64,000 bases of DNA, taken from contig CAWHXF010000027.1 in the NCBI GenBank assembly GCA_963833195.1, positions 310,001 to 374,000 of the forward strand. Direction: 5' to 3'. The DNA is from Granulosicoccus sp963833195. GTDB taxonomy: Bacteria > Pseudomonadota > Gammaproteobacteria > Granulosicoccales > Granulosicoccaceae. The translations under genes were made by a program, and so were the position numbers. Under the pieces are notes generated by a model. That model searched no databases. It had not been told where the DNA came from and worked only from the letters and a program-made list of their open reading frames with translations. Shown here in pieces: positions 8,104 through 16,995 of the stretch; within the stretch, counting starts at the first letter, position 1; every line of letters starts with the position of its first letter.

Positions 8104-9531
8104 CTACCTCATCTTCGCCGAGCCGAGGTTCTCCTGCCCGGACGCGAACCGGAAGTTGCCCTTGCCGCGCTCGCCGTTGATCGCCTCGGTGCTCATCGCG
8201 AACTGCAGCGTCGATGCGGCGGCCGCGTCCGCGTTCAGATCGAGCACCTCGAGACTGATGTTGTCGAAGGTGTCGCAGGCGAGGTGATAGCAGGGGTCGT
8301 ACTGATCGCCCGCAGTGCCGCCGTAGACGGCCGCCTGCGCGTCGGTCTTGATTCCCTCGGCGCCCGTGAAGAGACCGCCGAACGGGATGCCCGAGTCGAA
8401 GAACGCCGCGTAGTCGGAGCGGAAGCTGATCTCGGTGGACTCGTACTCCAGGCCACGCTCGGCGTAGAAGGTCTCGAAGAAGCGTTCGATGACCTCCGAG
8501 CCCTCCGGTCCGACGAGGCCGAAGCTGGAGCCGTCACCGTCGTAGATGAAGCGGACGTAGTTCGGCGAGCCGATCATGTCGAAGTTCAGGTACAGCGCGA
8601 TTCGCTCGCGCTCGGCATCGCTCAGCGACTCGAACACGTAGAAGTCCGACCCGACGAGTCCCGACTCCTCCGCCCCCCACCAGGCGAAGCGCACCCTGTT
8701 GCGCGGTTTGACCTTGGCCATCTGCACGGCGACCTCGAGGATCGCGGCGCTGCCCGACCCGTTGTCCTGGATGCCCGGTCCCTCCTCGACCGAATCGAGG
8801 TGAGCGCCGACCATGATCACGTTGTCCGGGTCGCCGGAGGTAGTCTCGGCGAGGACGTTGTACGTCGTCCGGAGCCCTCGAATGACGTCGGCGACGACGC
8901 GCAGCACGAGATCGGGCGTGCCCGAGAGCTCCTCGCCGAGGTCGTAGGTCGCGAACAGCACCGGAATCCCGCCGGCATACTCGGCGGATAGCGTCGCGTT
9001 CAGCAGGCCACGCCGATCCTCCGTGTCGCCCTGGTTGAAGATGACCGCGCCGACGGCACCATCAGCGGCGGCGTTCTCCGCCTTCACCTGAAACGCACAG
9101 CTGCCGCGTTGAATCAGGGCGATGTTCCCGGCCGGGAAGGCCGCGAAATCGTCCGGCTCGTAACCGCTCGTCGAAGCGTTGCCAAGACCGAGCTCGAGAT
9201 CGACCGCGGTGACCGCCGCGGTCACGTCCCCGGCGTCGGTCTGGGACAAGGTGTCGAAGTCGCTACCCGGTTCGTAGGGCGTCGGGATCGGGGCGATCTG
9301 CTCGAGCGTGGGCGAACCGAGAGTGATGAAGGCGTTGAACTCGAACGGCTGCACGGTCACGTCGTAGCCCGCGTCCTCGAGCACCTGCGAGACGTATTCG
9401 ACCGATGCATCGTAGCCCTCGGTACCGGAAGTGCGGATGCCGCCGTTCGCGTCGGCGATGGCCTGCAGCATGGCCTGATGCCCGCGCACGCCATCGACGG
9501 TCACGCACTCCTGCAGCTTCGCCTGCGTATC
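8104..9531 (-). CDS. M28-family zinc aminopeptidase with PA domain, 5'-truncated
   Basis: Homology-like sequence begins around base 9531 (AKLQECVTVDGVRGHQAMLQ) and runs to the stop. A PA insert (NIALIQRGSCAFQVKAENA) precedes the M28 domain with the expected zinc ligands: His in VGAHLDSVEEG, Asp in IQDNGSGSAAI, Glu in WWGAEESGLVG, Asp in LNFDMIGSP and His in CYHLACDT. The Ser-rich secreted form of this family needs a signal peptide, and none is present. Upstream of 9531 the frame continues as antisense of a different gene, so the natural start has been lost. If translated from a distant start it would not be exported. Probably non-functional as it stands. Confidence 0.75.
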   Translation of the reverse strand, partial: DTQAKLQECVTVDGVRGHQAMLQAIADANGGIRTSGTEGYDASVEYVSQVLEDAGYDVTVQPFEFNAFITLGSPTLEQIAPIPTPYEPGSDFDTLSQTDAGDVTAAVTAVDLELGLGNASTSGYEPDDFAAFPAGNIALIQRGSCAFQVKAENAAADGAVGAVIFNQGDTEDRRGLLNATLSAEYAGGIPVLFATYDLGEELSGTPDLVLRVVADVIRGLRTTYNVLAETTSGDPDNVIMVGAHLDSVEEGPGIQDNGSGSAAILEVAVQMAKVKPRNRVRFAWWGAEESGLVGSDFYVFESLSDAERERIALYLNFDMIGSPNYVRFIYDGDGSSFGLVGPEGSEVIERFFETFYAERGLEYESTEISFRSDYAAFFDSGIPFGGLFTGAEGIKTDAQAAVYGGTAGDQYDPCYHLACDTFDNISLEVLDLNADAAAASTLQFAMSTEAINGERGKGNFRFASGQENLGSAKMR

Positions 9532-9765
9532 GTGGGGACCGACGCGATCCGCGCCTTCTGGCAGAGCTCGTTCGATTCGGGGCTGTCGCACATCGACAAG
9601 ACGCCGATCGAAATCGTCGTCAGCGGCGATCTCGCGGTCGAGACCAGCCGCTACACGATCACCTTCGACGACGAGGAGGTCCCCGGCAAGGACACGCTCG
9701 TCCGGCAACGTGGCGAGGACGATCGGTGGCAAATCACGTCCGACATCTGGGCAACGGATGGCTAG
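9532..9765 (+). pseudogene. 5'-truncated SnoaL/DUF4440-like fragment
   Basis: This frame reads GTDAIRAFWQSSF, then IEIVVSGDLAVETSRYTI, DTLVRQRGEDDRWQITSDIW and a stop at 9763-9765. It matches the second half of small NTF2-fold (DUF4440/SnoaL-like) proteins, which are usually 120-150 residues long. The first half is missing. The fragment abuts the truncated start of the divergent M28 gene, so one deletion could have removed both 5' ends and the shared promoter. Confidence 0.5.
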
Positions 9766-9819
9766 CGCCCGAGCTCTCGATGCGGCAGCGCCGACATCGG
9801 CGCACGGTAGGCCCCCGGC

Positions 9820-10647
9820 TCACGTCCCGATCTCGAGGCGGACGTCGAGATACTCGCTCGGCGGCTCCACGATCCGCGAGTAGCGCTTGAAGCCCTGGAC
9901 CCGGACCACGAGCCGGTACGGCTCGAGCGATGGAACGTGGCTTGCGAACGTACCGTCCGCTTCGGTCCTCGACCACCAGTCGATCGACGCCGGCGACGCA
10001 CCCTCGACGGGTTCGAAATGCAACACGGCGTCACCGAGCGCCGTGCCCTCGGCGTCGCTCACCCGTCCGTACATCGAGTGCCACCGCCGCTCGAGCACTA
10101 TCTGCACGTGGACGGATTCGTCGGCGCCGATCGACATGGCGTGGACCGGCACGTACGCGGGGCCGTCCACCGCGAGCGTGACGCGGCCCGCCGCGACGCC
10201 ATCGGCGACGAAACCCCCGGCGGTATCGGTCCGCACCGTGAAGGGCCTCGCCCCCGGCCGGGCGCTGTACACCACGAGGTCCGCACGGGCCACGGCCAGG
10301 CCCCAGGCATCGACGACGCTGCCGGAGACGGTGCCGACGGGGAACGTCTCCGCGACGAGGCTCACGGGCTCGGACGTCGCGAGCGGCAGCAAGGCTTCGG
10401 CAGCGGCGTCGCCGCGAGGCGGCCGTGAGCCGTTGCGGGCCACGTCCGCCTCGTCGACCACCGTGAAGGGGCTTCGATACCCGCTCGGGGGGGACGCCTC
10501 GTCCCCCGCCGTGGCGTCGTCCGCGCCGACGGAAGGTGCCGCGCGAGCCGGCGGCACGGGAGCCGATCCGCGCTCCCGGGTCAGCTGCTGGGCGAGGCCC
10601 GGCAGCGCCGCGACGAACAGCAGTGCAAGCGTTCGCTTCGATCCCAT
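9820..10647 (-). CDS. Secreted protein with carboxypeptidase-regulatory-like domains
   Basis: A 275-residue protein with a signal peptide (MGSKRTLALLFVAALPGLAQ). A variable Ala/Pro-rich linker leads to two beta-sandwich units: VGTVSGSVVDAWGLAVARAD... with GGFVADGVAAGRVTLAV, and SMYGRVSDAEGTALGDAVL... with DGTFASHVPSLEPYRLVV. These are typical carboxypeptidase-D regulatory-like (CarboxypepD_reg) modules, found in surface and adhesion proteins. No enzyme motif is seen. It lies in a same-strand run with two FN3-repeat proteins, so it may belong to the same envelope system. The ATG at 10645-10647 is preferred over an upstream one by the signal peptide. Confidence 0.65.
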   Translation of the reverse strand: MGSKRTLALLFVAALPGLAQQLTRERGSAPVPPARAAPSVGADDATAGDEASPPSGYRSPFTVVDEADVARNGSRPPRGDAAAEALLPLATSEPVSLVAETFPVGTVSGSVVDAWGLAVARADLVVYSARPGARPFTVRTDTAGGFVADGVAAGRVTLAVDGPAYVPVHAMSIGADESVHVQIVLERRWHSMYGRVSDAEGTALGDAVLHFEPVEGASPASIDWWSRTEADGTFASHVPSLEPYRLVVRVQGFKRYSRIVEPPSEYLDVRLEIGT

Positions 10648-10732
10648 GGAGCACCGCCTGCGCACACCCGGTGCGCGAAGTCACTCGGCATCCACCGTCG
10701 AACGGCACGAGCCGCTCGACGGCAGTTCCGGC

Positions 10733-11578
10733 TCAGCCCGCCGGCACGTCGATCGATACCGGCGTGGAGCGGTTGCCCTCCTCGTCGATCGTCGTGATCA
10801 GGTAGCTATTGGACCTGCCGGGCAGTCGCTTGTTGTCGTAGAAGCTCGTGCCGTTCGTGACGTTCGACAGCCCGTCGTCGCGCAGCACCTCGTAGCGCAA
10901 CGCCCGGTTCGGGACGCGCTCCCAGAAGAGCTCCGCCGCGACCGGGGAGTAGACCGCCGCGCGCACGCCGGTGGCCGGCGGGCTCATGATCGACTCGAAG
11001 CCGAACGCGCGCACGGTCAGCGTGGCCGGCATCTGGCGCACGCCCTGCGCGTCGATGGCCGTCACCGTGTAGGCGTTCGTCGCGCCGGGCGTGCGCGTGT
11101 CGTCGTAGAAGCTGTTGCCCTGCGTGGTGGCCGTCAGCCCGTCATCGCGCACGACCTCGTAGGAGATGCCGACGCCCGGCGCGCGCAGCCAGAAGAGCTC
11201 GGCCGCGGTCTGGGAATACACGTCCGCGCGCAACTGCAGCGGCTGCAGGCTCGCCTGGTCGAAGGGGCCTACCGAAATCGCCGCCGGGTCCGAGCGAGAG
11301 CCTTCCGAATCGATGGCGGTAACCGTGTATTCGACCACCCCGGCGGGCCGGTTCGAATCGAAGTAGCTCGTGCCGTCGGTGGTGGCGACCTCGCCGTCGC
11401 CGCGCATGATCTCGTAGGCGAGCGCCTGACCCGGCACGCGGTCCCAGAAGAGCTCGGCGGCCGTGGCGGAGTAGATGTCCGAGCGCAGGCCCGTCACGTC
11501 GGGCGCGGCGGCAGCGGCCGCGCCCGCCAGGATGAGGCCCGACAGGCAGAGCGCCGTCAAGGGAAGTCTGGTCTTCAT
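10733..11578 (-). CDS. Secreted protein of three FN3-like repeats
   Basis: A 281-residue exported protein: signal peptide to about residue 25, then three repeats of roughly 80 residues. Each starts with a shared motif (SDIYSATAAELFWDRVPG; ADVYSQTAAELFWLRAPG; AAVYSPVAAELFWERVPN), continues with YE(I/V)xRxDG and closes with a YTVTAID-like strand. This is the fibronectin-III pattern (W on strand B, Y-x-V-x-A-x-D near the end). The larger neighbouring gene carries related modules. There are no catalytic motifs; adhesion or scaffold is a guess. An FNR-like box lies 101 bases upstream of the ATG. Confidence 0.65.
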   Translation of the reverse strand: MKTRLPLTALCLSGLILAGAAAAAAPDVTGLRSDIYSATAAELFWDRVPGQALAYEIMRGDGEVATTDGTSYFDSNRPAGVVEYTVTAIDSEGSRSDPAAISVGPFDQASLQPLQLRADVYSQTAAELFWLRAPGVGISYEVVRDDGLTATTQGNSFYDDTRTPGATNAYTVTAIDAQGVRQMPATLTVRAFGFESIMSPPATGVRAAVYSPVAAELFWERVPNRALRYEVLRDDGLSNVTNGTSFYDNKRLPGRSNSYLITTIDEEGNRSTPVSIDVPAG

Positions 11579-11679
11579 GTCGTCGTCTCCTCGTTGTTCG
11601 GTGGTTCGGCTCGGCCGGCACGTCATCGGGTGGTGCCGGTGCCGAGGCGCAAGGTTACGAGTCGGACGTGATTGCGCCG

Positions 11680-11693
11680 TTGACCTAGGTCAG
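11680..11693. promoter_or_regulatory. FNR/FixK-like box upstream of the FN3-repeat gene
   Basis: TTGACCTAGGTCAG, a perfect inverted repeat around CTAG but with one mismatch to TTGAY-N4-RTCAA at the last base. It lies 101 bases from the start at 11578 and just before the 3' end of the next gene (11721). Confidence 0.45.
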
Positions 11694-11720
11694 TTCCGTC
11701 GGGCAGGTCGCGTGTAGCGG

Positions 11721-13992
11721 CTAGGGATCGAAGCGCAGCCGTGGCTGCCACCGCGTCCAGAGCGCCGTGAACGTGTCCGGGCCGCGCTCGTTGACGATGG
11801 TGATGCGCACCGTGGCGTCGTCCCCGGTGTCGGCGTCGAGCAGCACGCGGCTGTCGTCCTCGGCGACGAGCTCCAGCTGGCCGCTCGTGAAGTTCCATGT
11901 GCCAGCGGGCTCGAGCGTCTCGTCCGCCCCGCGCTCGTAGCGCAGCGCGACCGGGGTGCTCGCGCGCAGCAGAGATCCGCCCGTCGGGTCGGAGCGCACG
12001 GCGAACCCGCCGTCCAGCGACGCTTCGAACTTGCCGTAGTTCCAGTAGCCGTAGGCGAAGCGGCTCGTCGAGTCGCTGATCTGCAGATCGCCGTCGATCG
12101 TGCGTGCGCTCAGCGCGAGATCCTCGGTGTCCCAGGAGCCGATGGTGTCCGAGAACCCGCTCTGGCTGTGCCACCACTGCGCCATGCCGGAGAAGCTCGT
12201 CGCGACGTCGGGCGAGCGTCGCAGCTCGAGCCCCGGCGAGCGGAAGGTGGGCCCGCGGGCGTTCTCGTGCACGTTCAGCGTGCCGTCGTAGGTCAGACCG
12301 TCGTAGGTGCAACGCTCGAAGCTCCAGTCGTAGATCTCGCCGAAGTTCGTGCCGGAGAACAGCAGCGCCAGCTCGGCGCGGCCGTCGCCGCAGTCGTACT
12401 CGAAGCCGATGGGGTTGCCGGACGTGTCGCGCCCGACCTGGACGTCCTGCAGGCGCGTCTCCAGCCGGGACAGCGCGTGCAGCGTCGGGCTGTACAGGTC
12501 CCCGACGTAGACATCGAACGCGTGGTCGATCAGCCCGGCGTAGGTGTCGCGCCGGACGGTGGCGGTCGACGGTGCGGCGTCCAGCGGGGTGAACCTGCTC
12601 TCGGCGAAACGCAGACGACGCGGCGTGCTGCGCGCGCCCTCGCGACCGACCGCGACCACGGAGTACAGGTGCTCGGCGTCGGTCGGAATGCGCTCTTCGT
12701 AGTGGCTCAGGCCCTTGTGGAACGCGACGCGCTCGCCGTCCCGGGTCACCTCGTACCCCGCGAGGCCCACATGATCCGACGAGCGCTCCCAGAAGATCTC
12801 CACGGTGCCCGACGAGTACAGCGTGCCGCTGACCGGACCCGGCGGTTGCGGCGCGGGACCGTCGGCGGACATCGGCGGCACGTCCGCGGCGGCCACGGGG
12901 CGGATGTCGAGGTAGGCCGGAGGGCCTTCGAGCCCGGCGTCGTCGATGGCCGTGACGGCGTAGCGATACGTGCGCGTCGGCTCCAGGCCGGTCTCGTAGC
13001 GGCTCAGGCCCGTCGTCCGCTGCGAGCTCCGCACCGTCGCGTCGGACGCGGTAGGCGACGACGCGGCCGTCGTCGATGGCCGCTCGCCAGTGGAGCTCCG
13101 CCACGCCGGGCGAGTGGATCGTCGCGCGAAGCGCCCGCGGCGCGGACGGCGGACCGACGAGCAGGCCGTCCGGACCGATCGAGAACAGATCTCCGCAGGC
13201 GCTGTAGCGATCCCCGCGATCGTCCTCGACGAAGGCCACGATGCAGTAGTCGCCGGCAATGCCGTCGAGTCGGAAGAAGCCGACGCCGCGCGCCGGGCGC
13301 ACGGTGGTGAGGTAGCGCCCGTCTCGGTAGACGTTGTAGCCGCTGACCGAGGCGCTGCCGACCTCGACGTCGATGCGCCCGTCGGCCGCGCGCGCGACGT
13401 TCGTGCGCGGCGGGTCCAGCGGAAAGGCCCACGGCGACAGATCGATGCGCAGCGCGTAGATGCCGGTGTCGTCGCTGGAGCCGTCGAACTCGGTATCGGG
13501 CGCGGCGCCGGCGGCGAGGATGAACGTGCCGTCGTCCGGCACGACGAAGTCGAGCCGGGCGTCGGGGTAGACGTCGCCCTCGATGGTGTAGTCGTCGTTG
13601 TAGTCGAGGCGCTCGCACTCGGCGTCGAACAGCCCGAGCAGCGGGTCGCGCACCGTGAGGTCCTCGAACGCGTTCTCGACGGCGAGCGTCGCGCGCAGCT
13701 CCATTCCGGGCTCGGCCTCGAAGCGGAAGAAGTCCACGCGCGTGGACTCGTCGTCGGGCTCGAGGCTGCCGGAGATGTCGTGCGGCAACGAGATCCTGCC
13801 GACGTTCTCGGCGCCCGGGCAGAGCTCGTAGGCCGGATCGGTCGGCGCGTCCGTCGAGTCCTGCGCGAGCGCCGCGCCCGACGCGAGCGCGAGTGCGTAC
13901 GACGCGAACGCGAGGCTTGCCGGGCGAGCGCGGAGCGGACGCGGATCGGGATCGCTGTCGCGTCGCGGATCGTCTCGCTGTTCATGATGCAT
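11721..13992 (-). pseudogene. Large secreted FN3-like protein with one-base frameshift
   Basis: From the ATG at 13990-13992 the frame encodes a signal-like segment, an Asp-rich domain (VDFFRFEAEPGMELRATLAV, a PPC-like beta-sandwich), then an FN3-like unit (ATIHSPGVAELHWRAAIDDG). At 13009-13011 (ccc on the plus strand) the frame breaks. Removing one base there joins ELAADDG to LSRYETGLEPTRTYRYAVTA, which continues as a second FN3-like unit (GTLYSSGTVEIFWERSSDH) and a C-terminal ~350-residue region rich in Gly/Asp/Ser strands ending LWTRWQPRLRFDP. One homopolymer-length base causes the break, so sequencing error, a real null allele and slippage are all possible. The intact product would be about 755 residues. 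Confidence 0.6.
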
Positions 13993-14046
13993 CGGAGTCG
14001 TCTCGGAGGCCGGCTCGACGCTGCCTCGTGCGCGGCGCACGAGCTG

Positions 14047-14060
14047 CTGATCTCGATCAA
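14047..14060. promoter_or_regulatory. FNR/FixK-like box between divergent FN3 and peroxidase genes
   Basis: CTGATCTCGATCAA, one mismatch from strict. It lies 54 bases from the FN3-protein start (13992) and 170 from the peroxidase start (14231), so it more likely serves the leftward gene. Confidence 0.45.
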
Positions 14061-14230
14061 TCGAAGCGTCGTCCGCGCGCCGCCGGAGACATCCGAACTG
14101 ACCGAGAGTCAATGACGAACTCGCGTTCGAGACGCCTACTACGCGCTCCTCGACCGCTTTGCGCAGCGAATCGGCGGAAGGCATGCCGCCGGCGCTTCGT
14201 CGATCGGCTCGCGTCCATCATTCCGGAATC

Positions 14231-15277
14231 ATGACCATGCGCCATCGAGCCGCTCCTCTGGCGACCTGCCTCGCCTTCGCCGTGTGCGCCCCCGCGCTGG
14301 CGCAGGACGATCTGGCCAGCCGTGCGCAGGCGCTGTTCGAACCCATACCCGAGCAGCCGCCCGGGACCGAGGCCGGTCCGCTGGCACCGGCGAAGGTCGA
14401 GCTCGGCAAGATGCTCTACTTCGATCCGCGGCTGTCCGAAAGCCACGCCATCAGTTGCAACTCCTGCCACAACATGGGGCTCGCGGGCGTCGACGTCTCC
14501 GAGACCTCGATCGGTCACCGCTGGCAGCTCGGTCCGCGCAACGCCCCGACCGTGCTGAACGCGCGCTTCAACACCGCCCAGTTCTGGGACGGCCGGGCGA
14601 AGGATCTCGAGGAGCAGGCCGGTGGCCCACTCGTCAACTCGATCGAGATGGGCACGACCGAGACGCACGTGGTCGAGCAACTCTCGGGCATTCCCGGCTA
14701 CGCCGAGCCGTTCGCCGCGGCGTTCCCCGACGACCGCGAGCCGATCAGCTTCGCCAACGTCGCCAATGCCATCGCCGCCTTCGAGGACACGCTGATCACG
14801 CCGAACGCGCCGTTCGATCGCTACCTGCGCGGTGAGGAGAACGCGCTCGACGCGCAACAGGAGAAGGGGCTGGAGCTGTTCATGGCCAGAGGCTGCGCGG
14901 GTTGTCACAACGGCATCAACGTGGGCGGCGGGCAGTACGCGCCGTTCGGCGTGGTGGAGAAGCCGGGGGCGGAGTTCCTGCCGCCGGACGACAAGGGGCG
15001 GCTCGATGTCACCCAGACGCCGAGCGACGAGTACGTCTTCAAGGTGCCCACGCTTCGAAACATCGCGCTCACCGCGCCGTACTTCCACAGCGGCAAGTCC
15101 TGGGATCTGAACCAGGCGGTGGCGGTCATGGGGGTCAGCCAGCTCGGCTCCGAGCTGGCGCCCGACGAGGTCGACGAGATCACCGCGTTCCTGCACGCCC
15201 TCACCGGCGAGCAGCCGCAGGTCACCTATCCGGAGTTGCCGCCGAGCGTGGCGGATACGCCGCGGCCCAAGCCGTGA
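14231..15277 (+). CDS. Di-haem cytochrome c peroxidase (CcpA/MauG family)
   Basis: A 348-residue periplasmic protein that reduces H2O2 to water with electrons from small c-type cytochromes. The signal peptide ends around APALA-QD. Two haem-c sites are visible: CNSCH (C76, C79, H80) in the N-terminal domain and CAGCH (C222, C225, H226) in the C-terminal one. Typical CCP blocks are LGKMLYFDPRLS, HRWQLGPRNAPTVLN, FWDGRAKDLEEQA and FKVPTLRNIALTAPYFH. The length fits the family. The start at 14231 is the first ATG giving a full signal peptide. The cytochrome c gene 31 bases downstream is a plausible electron donor. Confidence 0.9.
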   Translation: MTMRHRAAPLATCLAFAVCAPALAQDDLASRAQALFEPIPEQPPGTEAGPLAPAKVELGKMLYFDPRLSESHAISCNSCHNMGLAGVDVSETSIGHRWQLGPRNAPTVLNARFNTAQFWDGRAKDLEEQAGGPLVNSIEMGTTETHVVEQLSGIPGYAEPFAAAFPDDREPISFANVANAIAAFEDTLITPNAPFDRYLRGEENALDAQQEKGLELFMARGCAGCHNGINVGGGQYAPFGVVEKPGAEFLPPDDKGRLDVTQTPSDEYVFKVPTLRNIALTAPYFHSGKSWDLNQAVAVMGVSQLGSELAPDEVDEITAFLHALTGEQPQVTYPELPPSVADTPRPKP

Positions 15278-15282
15278 GCCGG

Positions 15283-15331
15283 ACCGTGAGTCGGGCCGCG
15301 AGCGGGCCGTGACCCGCACCGTGAGTCGGGC
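15283..15331 (+). repeat. Imperfect tandem repeat straddling the cytochrome c start
   Basis: ACCGTGAGTCGGGC occurs at 15283-15296 and again at 15318-15331, with similar flanks (period 35). The second unit is the start of the cytochrome gene, which suggests that the 5' end was extended by duplication. Confidence 0.5.
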
Positions 15332-16109
15332 GGTAAGCCGGGCCGTGCTCGCCTCGTCGCTCGGAGCGCTATCGCTCGCGGCGGCCTCCGATACCGATAC
15401 CGATACCGATACCGATATGGGGCAGCGAATCGCGACGGCCGGCAACGGCCGCGGAGCGACCGCCTGCATCGCCTGTCACGGTCCGGACGGAGCCGGCAAC
15501 GCGGCGGCGGGGTTTCCGCGCCTGAGCGGCCTGGATGCGGGGTATCTCGCCAAGCAGCTCGACGACTACCGCAGCGGCACCCGCGTCAACCCGATCATGC
15601 AGCCGATCGCCGAAGCGCTCGACGACGAGGAAGGGGTGGCCGTCAGCGCCTACTTCGGCACCCTGGCAGGCAGCCCGGCGCCCGCGCCGAGCGGGCGGGC
15701 GGACCGCTCGCCGCGCTCGCTCGGCGAACGGCTGGCGACGCGCGGCGCCTGGGAGCGCGACGTGCCCGAGTGCGTGTCCTGCCACGGGCCGGGAGGCAGC
15801 GGAGTCGGCGCCGCCTTCCCGCGCCTCGCCGGGCAGCACGCGAGCTACCTCGCCGCACAGCTCCAGGCATGGAAGCTAGGCACTCGCGACAACGATCCCG
15901 ACGGACTGATGCGGACGGTCGCCGAGCGACTGAGCGACGCGGAGAGCGCGGCGGTGGCCGCGTTCCTGAACGCCCACGAGCGTCCGCAGGACCCGCGCTT
16001 CGAGGGCGACACGGCCGCGACCCGGGAGCGGTTCCACGACCATGCGGGCTTCTACGGGCGCGAGGTCGACGGTCGGGTTCTCGGCGGCGAAGGGGACGCG
16101 ACGCGTTGA
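15309..16109 (+). CDS. Di-haem cytochrome c (c4-like)
   Basis: A 266-residue periplasmic protein with two cytochrome-c folds: CIACH (C53, C56, H57) and CVSCH (C155, C158, H159). Each is followed by G-x-G-x-x-FPRL and GYL/SYL-AxQL patterns as in cytochrome c4. It probably carries electrons to the neighbouring peroxidase or a terminal oxidase. The GTG start at 15309 lies inside an imperfect 35-base tandem repeat, so the exact start is uncertain. The signal peptide is followed by an unusual (Asp-Thr) run encoded by a hexanucleotide repeat at 15389-15418. Confidence 0.8.
   Translation: MTRTVSRAVSRAVLASSLGALSLAAASDTDTDTDTDMGQRIATAGNGRGATACIACHGPDGAGNAAAGFPRLSGLDAGYLAKQLDDYRSGTRVNPIMQPIAEALDDEEGVAVSAYFGTLAGSPAPAPSGRADRSPRSLGERLATRGAWERDVPECVSCHGPGGSGVGAAFPRLAGQHASYLAAQLQAWKLGTRDNDPDGLMRTVAERLSDAESAAVAAFLNAHERPQDPRFEGDTAATRERFHDHAGFYGREVDGRVLGGEGDATR
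15389..15418 (+). repeat. Hexanucleotide tandem repeat (CGATAC)4-CGATAT
   Basis: Five consecutive hexamers encode Asp-Thr repeats just after the signal peptide of the cytochrome. Because the unit is six bases, copy-number change keeps the frame and only alters linker length. Confidence 0.75.
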
Positions 16110-16142
16110 GCGCGCGTCCCGTTCCTCTCGGGCGAAGCGCGT

Positions 16143-16667
16143 TCAATCCGCGCGCTTCATCCCCGTGAGCATCGAGCGCACCAGGTTCTCGTGGTGCGCC
16201 AGGCTCGTCCAGATCACGCCCGCGACGTGCAGCACCACGAGCGCGAGCATGCCGTCGGCGAGCACCTCGTGCACCTCCTCCACCCACTCGGCGCCCCAGA
16301 ACCTGTCGAGCGTCATCATCCAGCCGCTGACTCCCGTCGCGAGCATCGCACCGAGCAGCGCGAGGATCATCACCGCCCCGGCCGGGTTGTGGCCGAGGTA
16401 GCGCGGTTCCTCGCGCCGAAGCATGGCGCGCACGAACCCGAGCACCGTCGTCGGTGCGCGCACGAATTGCGAGAACCGCGCGTAGGGCGTGCCGGCGAAG
16501 CCCCATATCAGCCGGAACGCGATGAGCGCCATCGCGGCGTAGCCCGCCCAGTGATGCAGCGTGTGCCAGTCGTCCGCCGACCACCAGGCGATCGCGAAGC
16601 TCGCGACGAGGCTCCAGTGGAACAGGCGGACGTACGGGTCCCAGACCCGTATCGTCCGTGCGTTCAT
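16143..16667 (-). CDS. Cytochrome b561-type membrane protein
   Basis: A 174-residue, four-helix integral membrane di-haem cytochrome b of the Ni-Fe-hydrogenase/thiosulfate-reductase cytochrome b (b561) class. The N-terminus RVWDPYVRLFHWSLVASFA carries a conserved haem His; further His residues sit in DDWHTLHHWAGY and VEEVHEVLADGMLALVVLHV, and the C-terminus LAHHENLVRSMLTGMKR is characteristic. It passes electrons between quinol and periplasmic cytochromes. It is followed by a PepSY protein gene and lies convergent to the cytochrome c gene. The hydrogenase in this window is a soluble type, so no direct link to it is implied. Confidence 0.85.
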   Translation of the reverse strand: MNARTIRVWDPYVRLFHWSLVASFAIAWWSADDWHTLHHWAGYAAMALIAFRLIWGFAGTPYARFSQFVRAPTTVLGFVRAMLRREEPRYLGHNPAGAVMILALLGAMLATGVSGWMMTLDRFWGAEWVEEVHEVLADGMLALVVLHVAGVIWTSLAHHENLVRSMLTGMKRAD

Positions 16668-16701
16668 CGTGTCGTGTCCTCCTGCGGAAGCGGCGCGCGG
16701 G

Positions 16702-16995
16702 TCACATCTCCTTCACGACTTCGAAGGTCTGCGGATCGAAGTAGCTCTCCACGCGGGCCCCCGTCTCGTCGATCGCGTAGGCCTCGTAGCAGCCGTCGTC
16801 GATCTTGATGTTCTTCACCTCCCAGCCCTTGGACTCGAGCTGTTGCTGCAGCGCCGCGACGGGTTGCCTGTCGGCCTCCGGCACGTTGCACAGGTCATCG
16901 GCCGAGGCGTGGGTGCCGAGCAGCAGGCCGGTGGCGAGCAGCGCGGACAGGGAGCAGGCGCGTGCGGCGCGGAAGGGAGTGTTCTGGAATGCCAT
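16702..16995 (-). CDS. Small periplasmic PepSY-domain protein
   Basis: A 97-residue protein with a signal peptide (to about residue 32) and one PepSY domain (PVAALQQQLESKGWEVKNIK, then GCYEAYAIDETGARVESYFD). PepSY proteins of this type commonly sit beside cytochrome b561 and a PmrAB/QseBC-like two-component system, as here: the regulator gene starts divergently at 17161. A role in sensing or modulating the kinase or redox partner is likely but unproven. The 165 bases to 17161 should hold both divergent promoters. Confidence 0.75.
   Translation of the reverse strand: MAFQNTPFRAARACSLSALLATGLLLGTHASADDLCNVPEADRQPVAALQQQLESKGWEVKNIKIDDGCYEAYAIDETGARVESYFDPQTFEVVKEM

Noticed and set aside
14098..14112. 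CTGACCGAGAGTCAA as another FNR box
   Set aside because: The half-sites are separated by five bases instead of four and the first half-site has a mismatch.
15389..15418. Hexamer repeats as a CRISPR-like array
   Set aside because: There are no spacers; it is a simple tandem repeat inside a coding sequence.
16143..16667. Cytochrome b561 as the membrane anchor of the hydrogenase in this window
   Set aside because: The hydrogenase has no Tat leader and comes with a flavin NAD(P) subunit, marking a soluble enzyme; the b561 gene is with PepSY and cytochrome genes 4 kb away.
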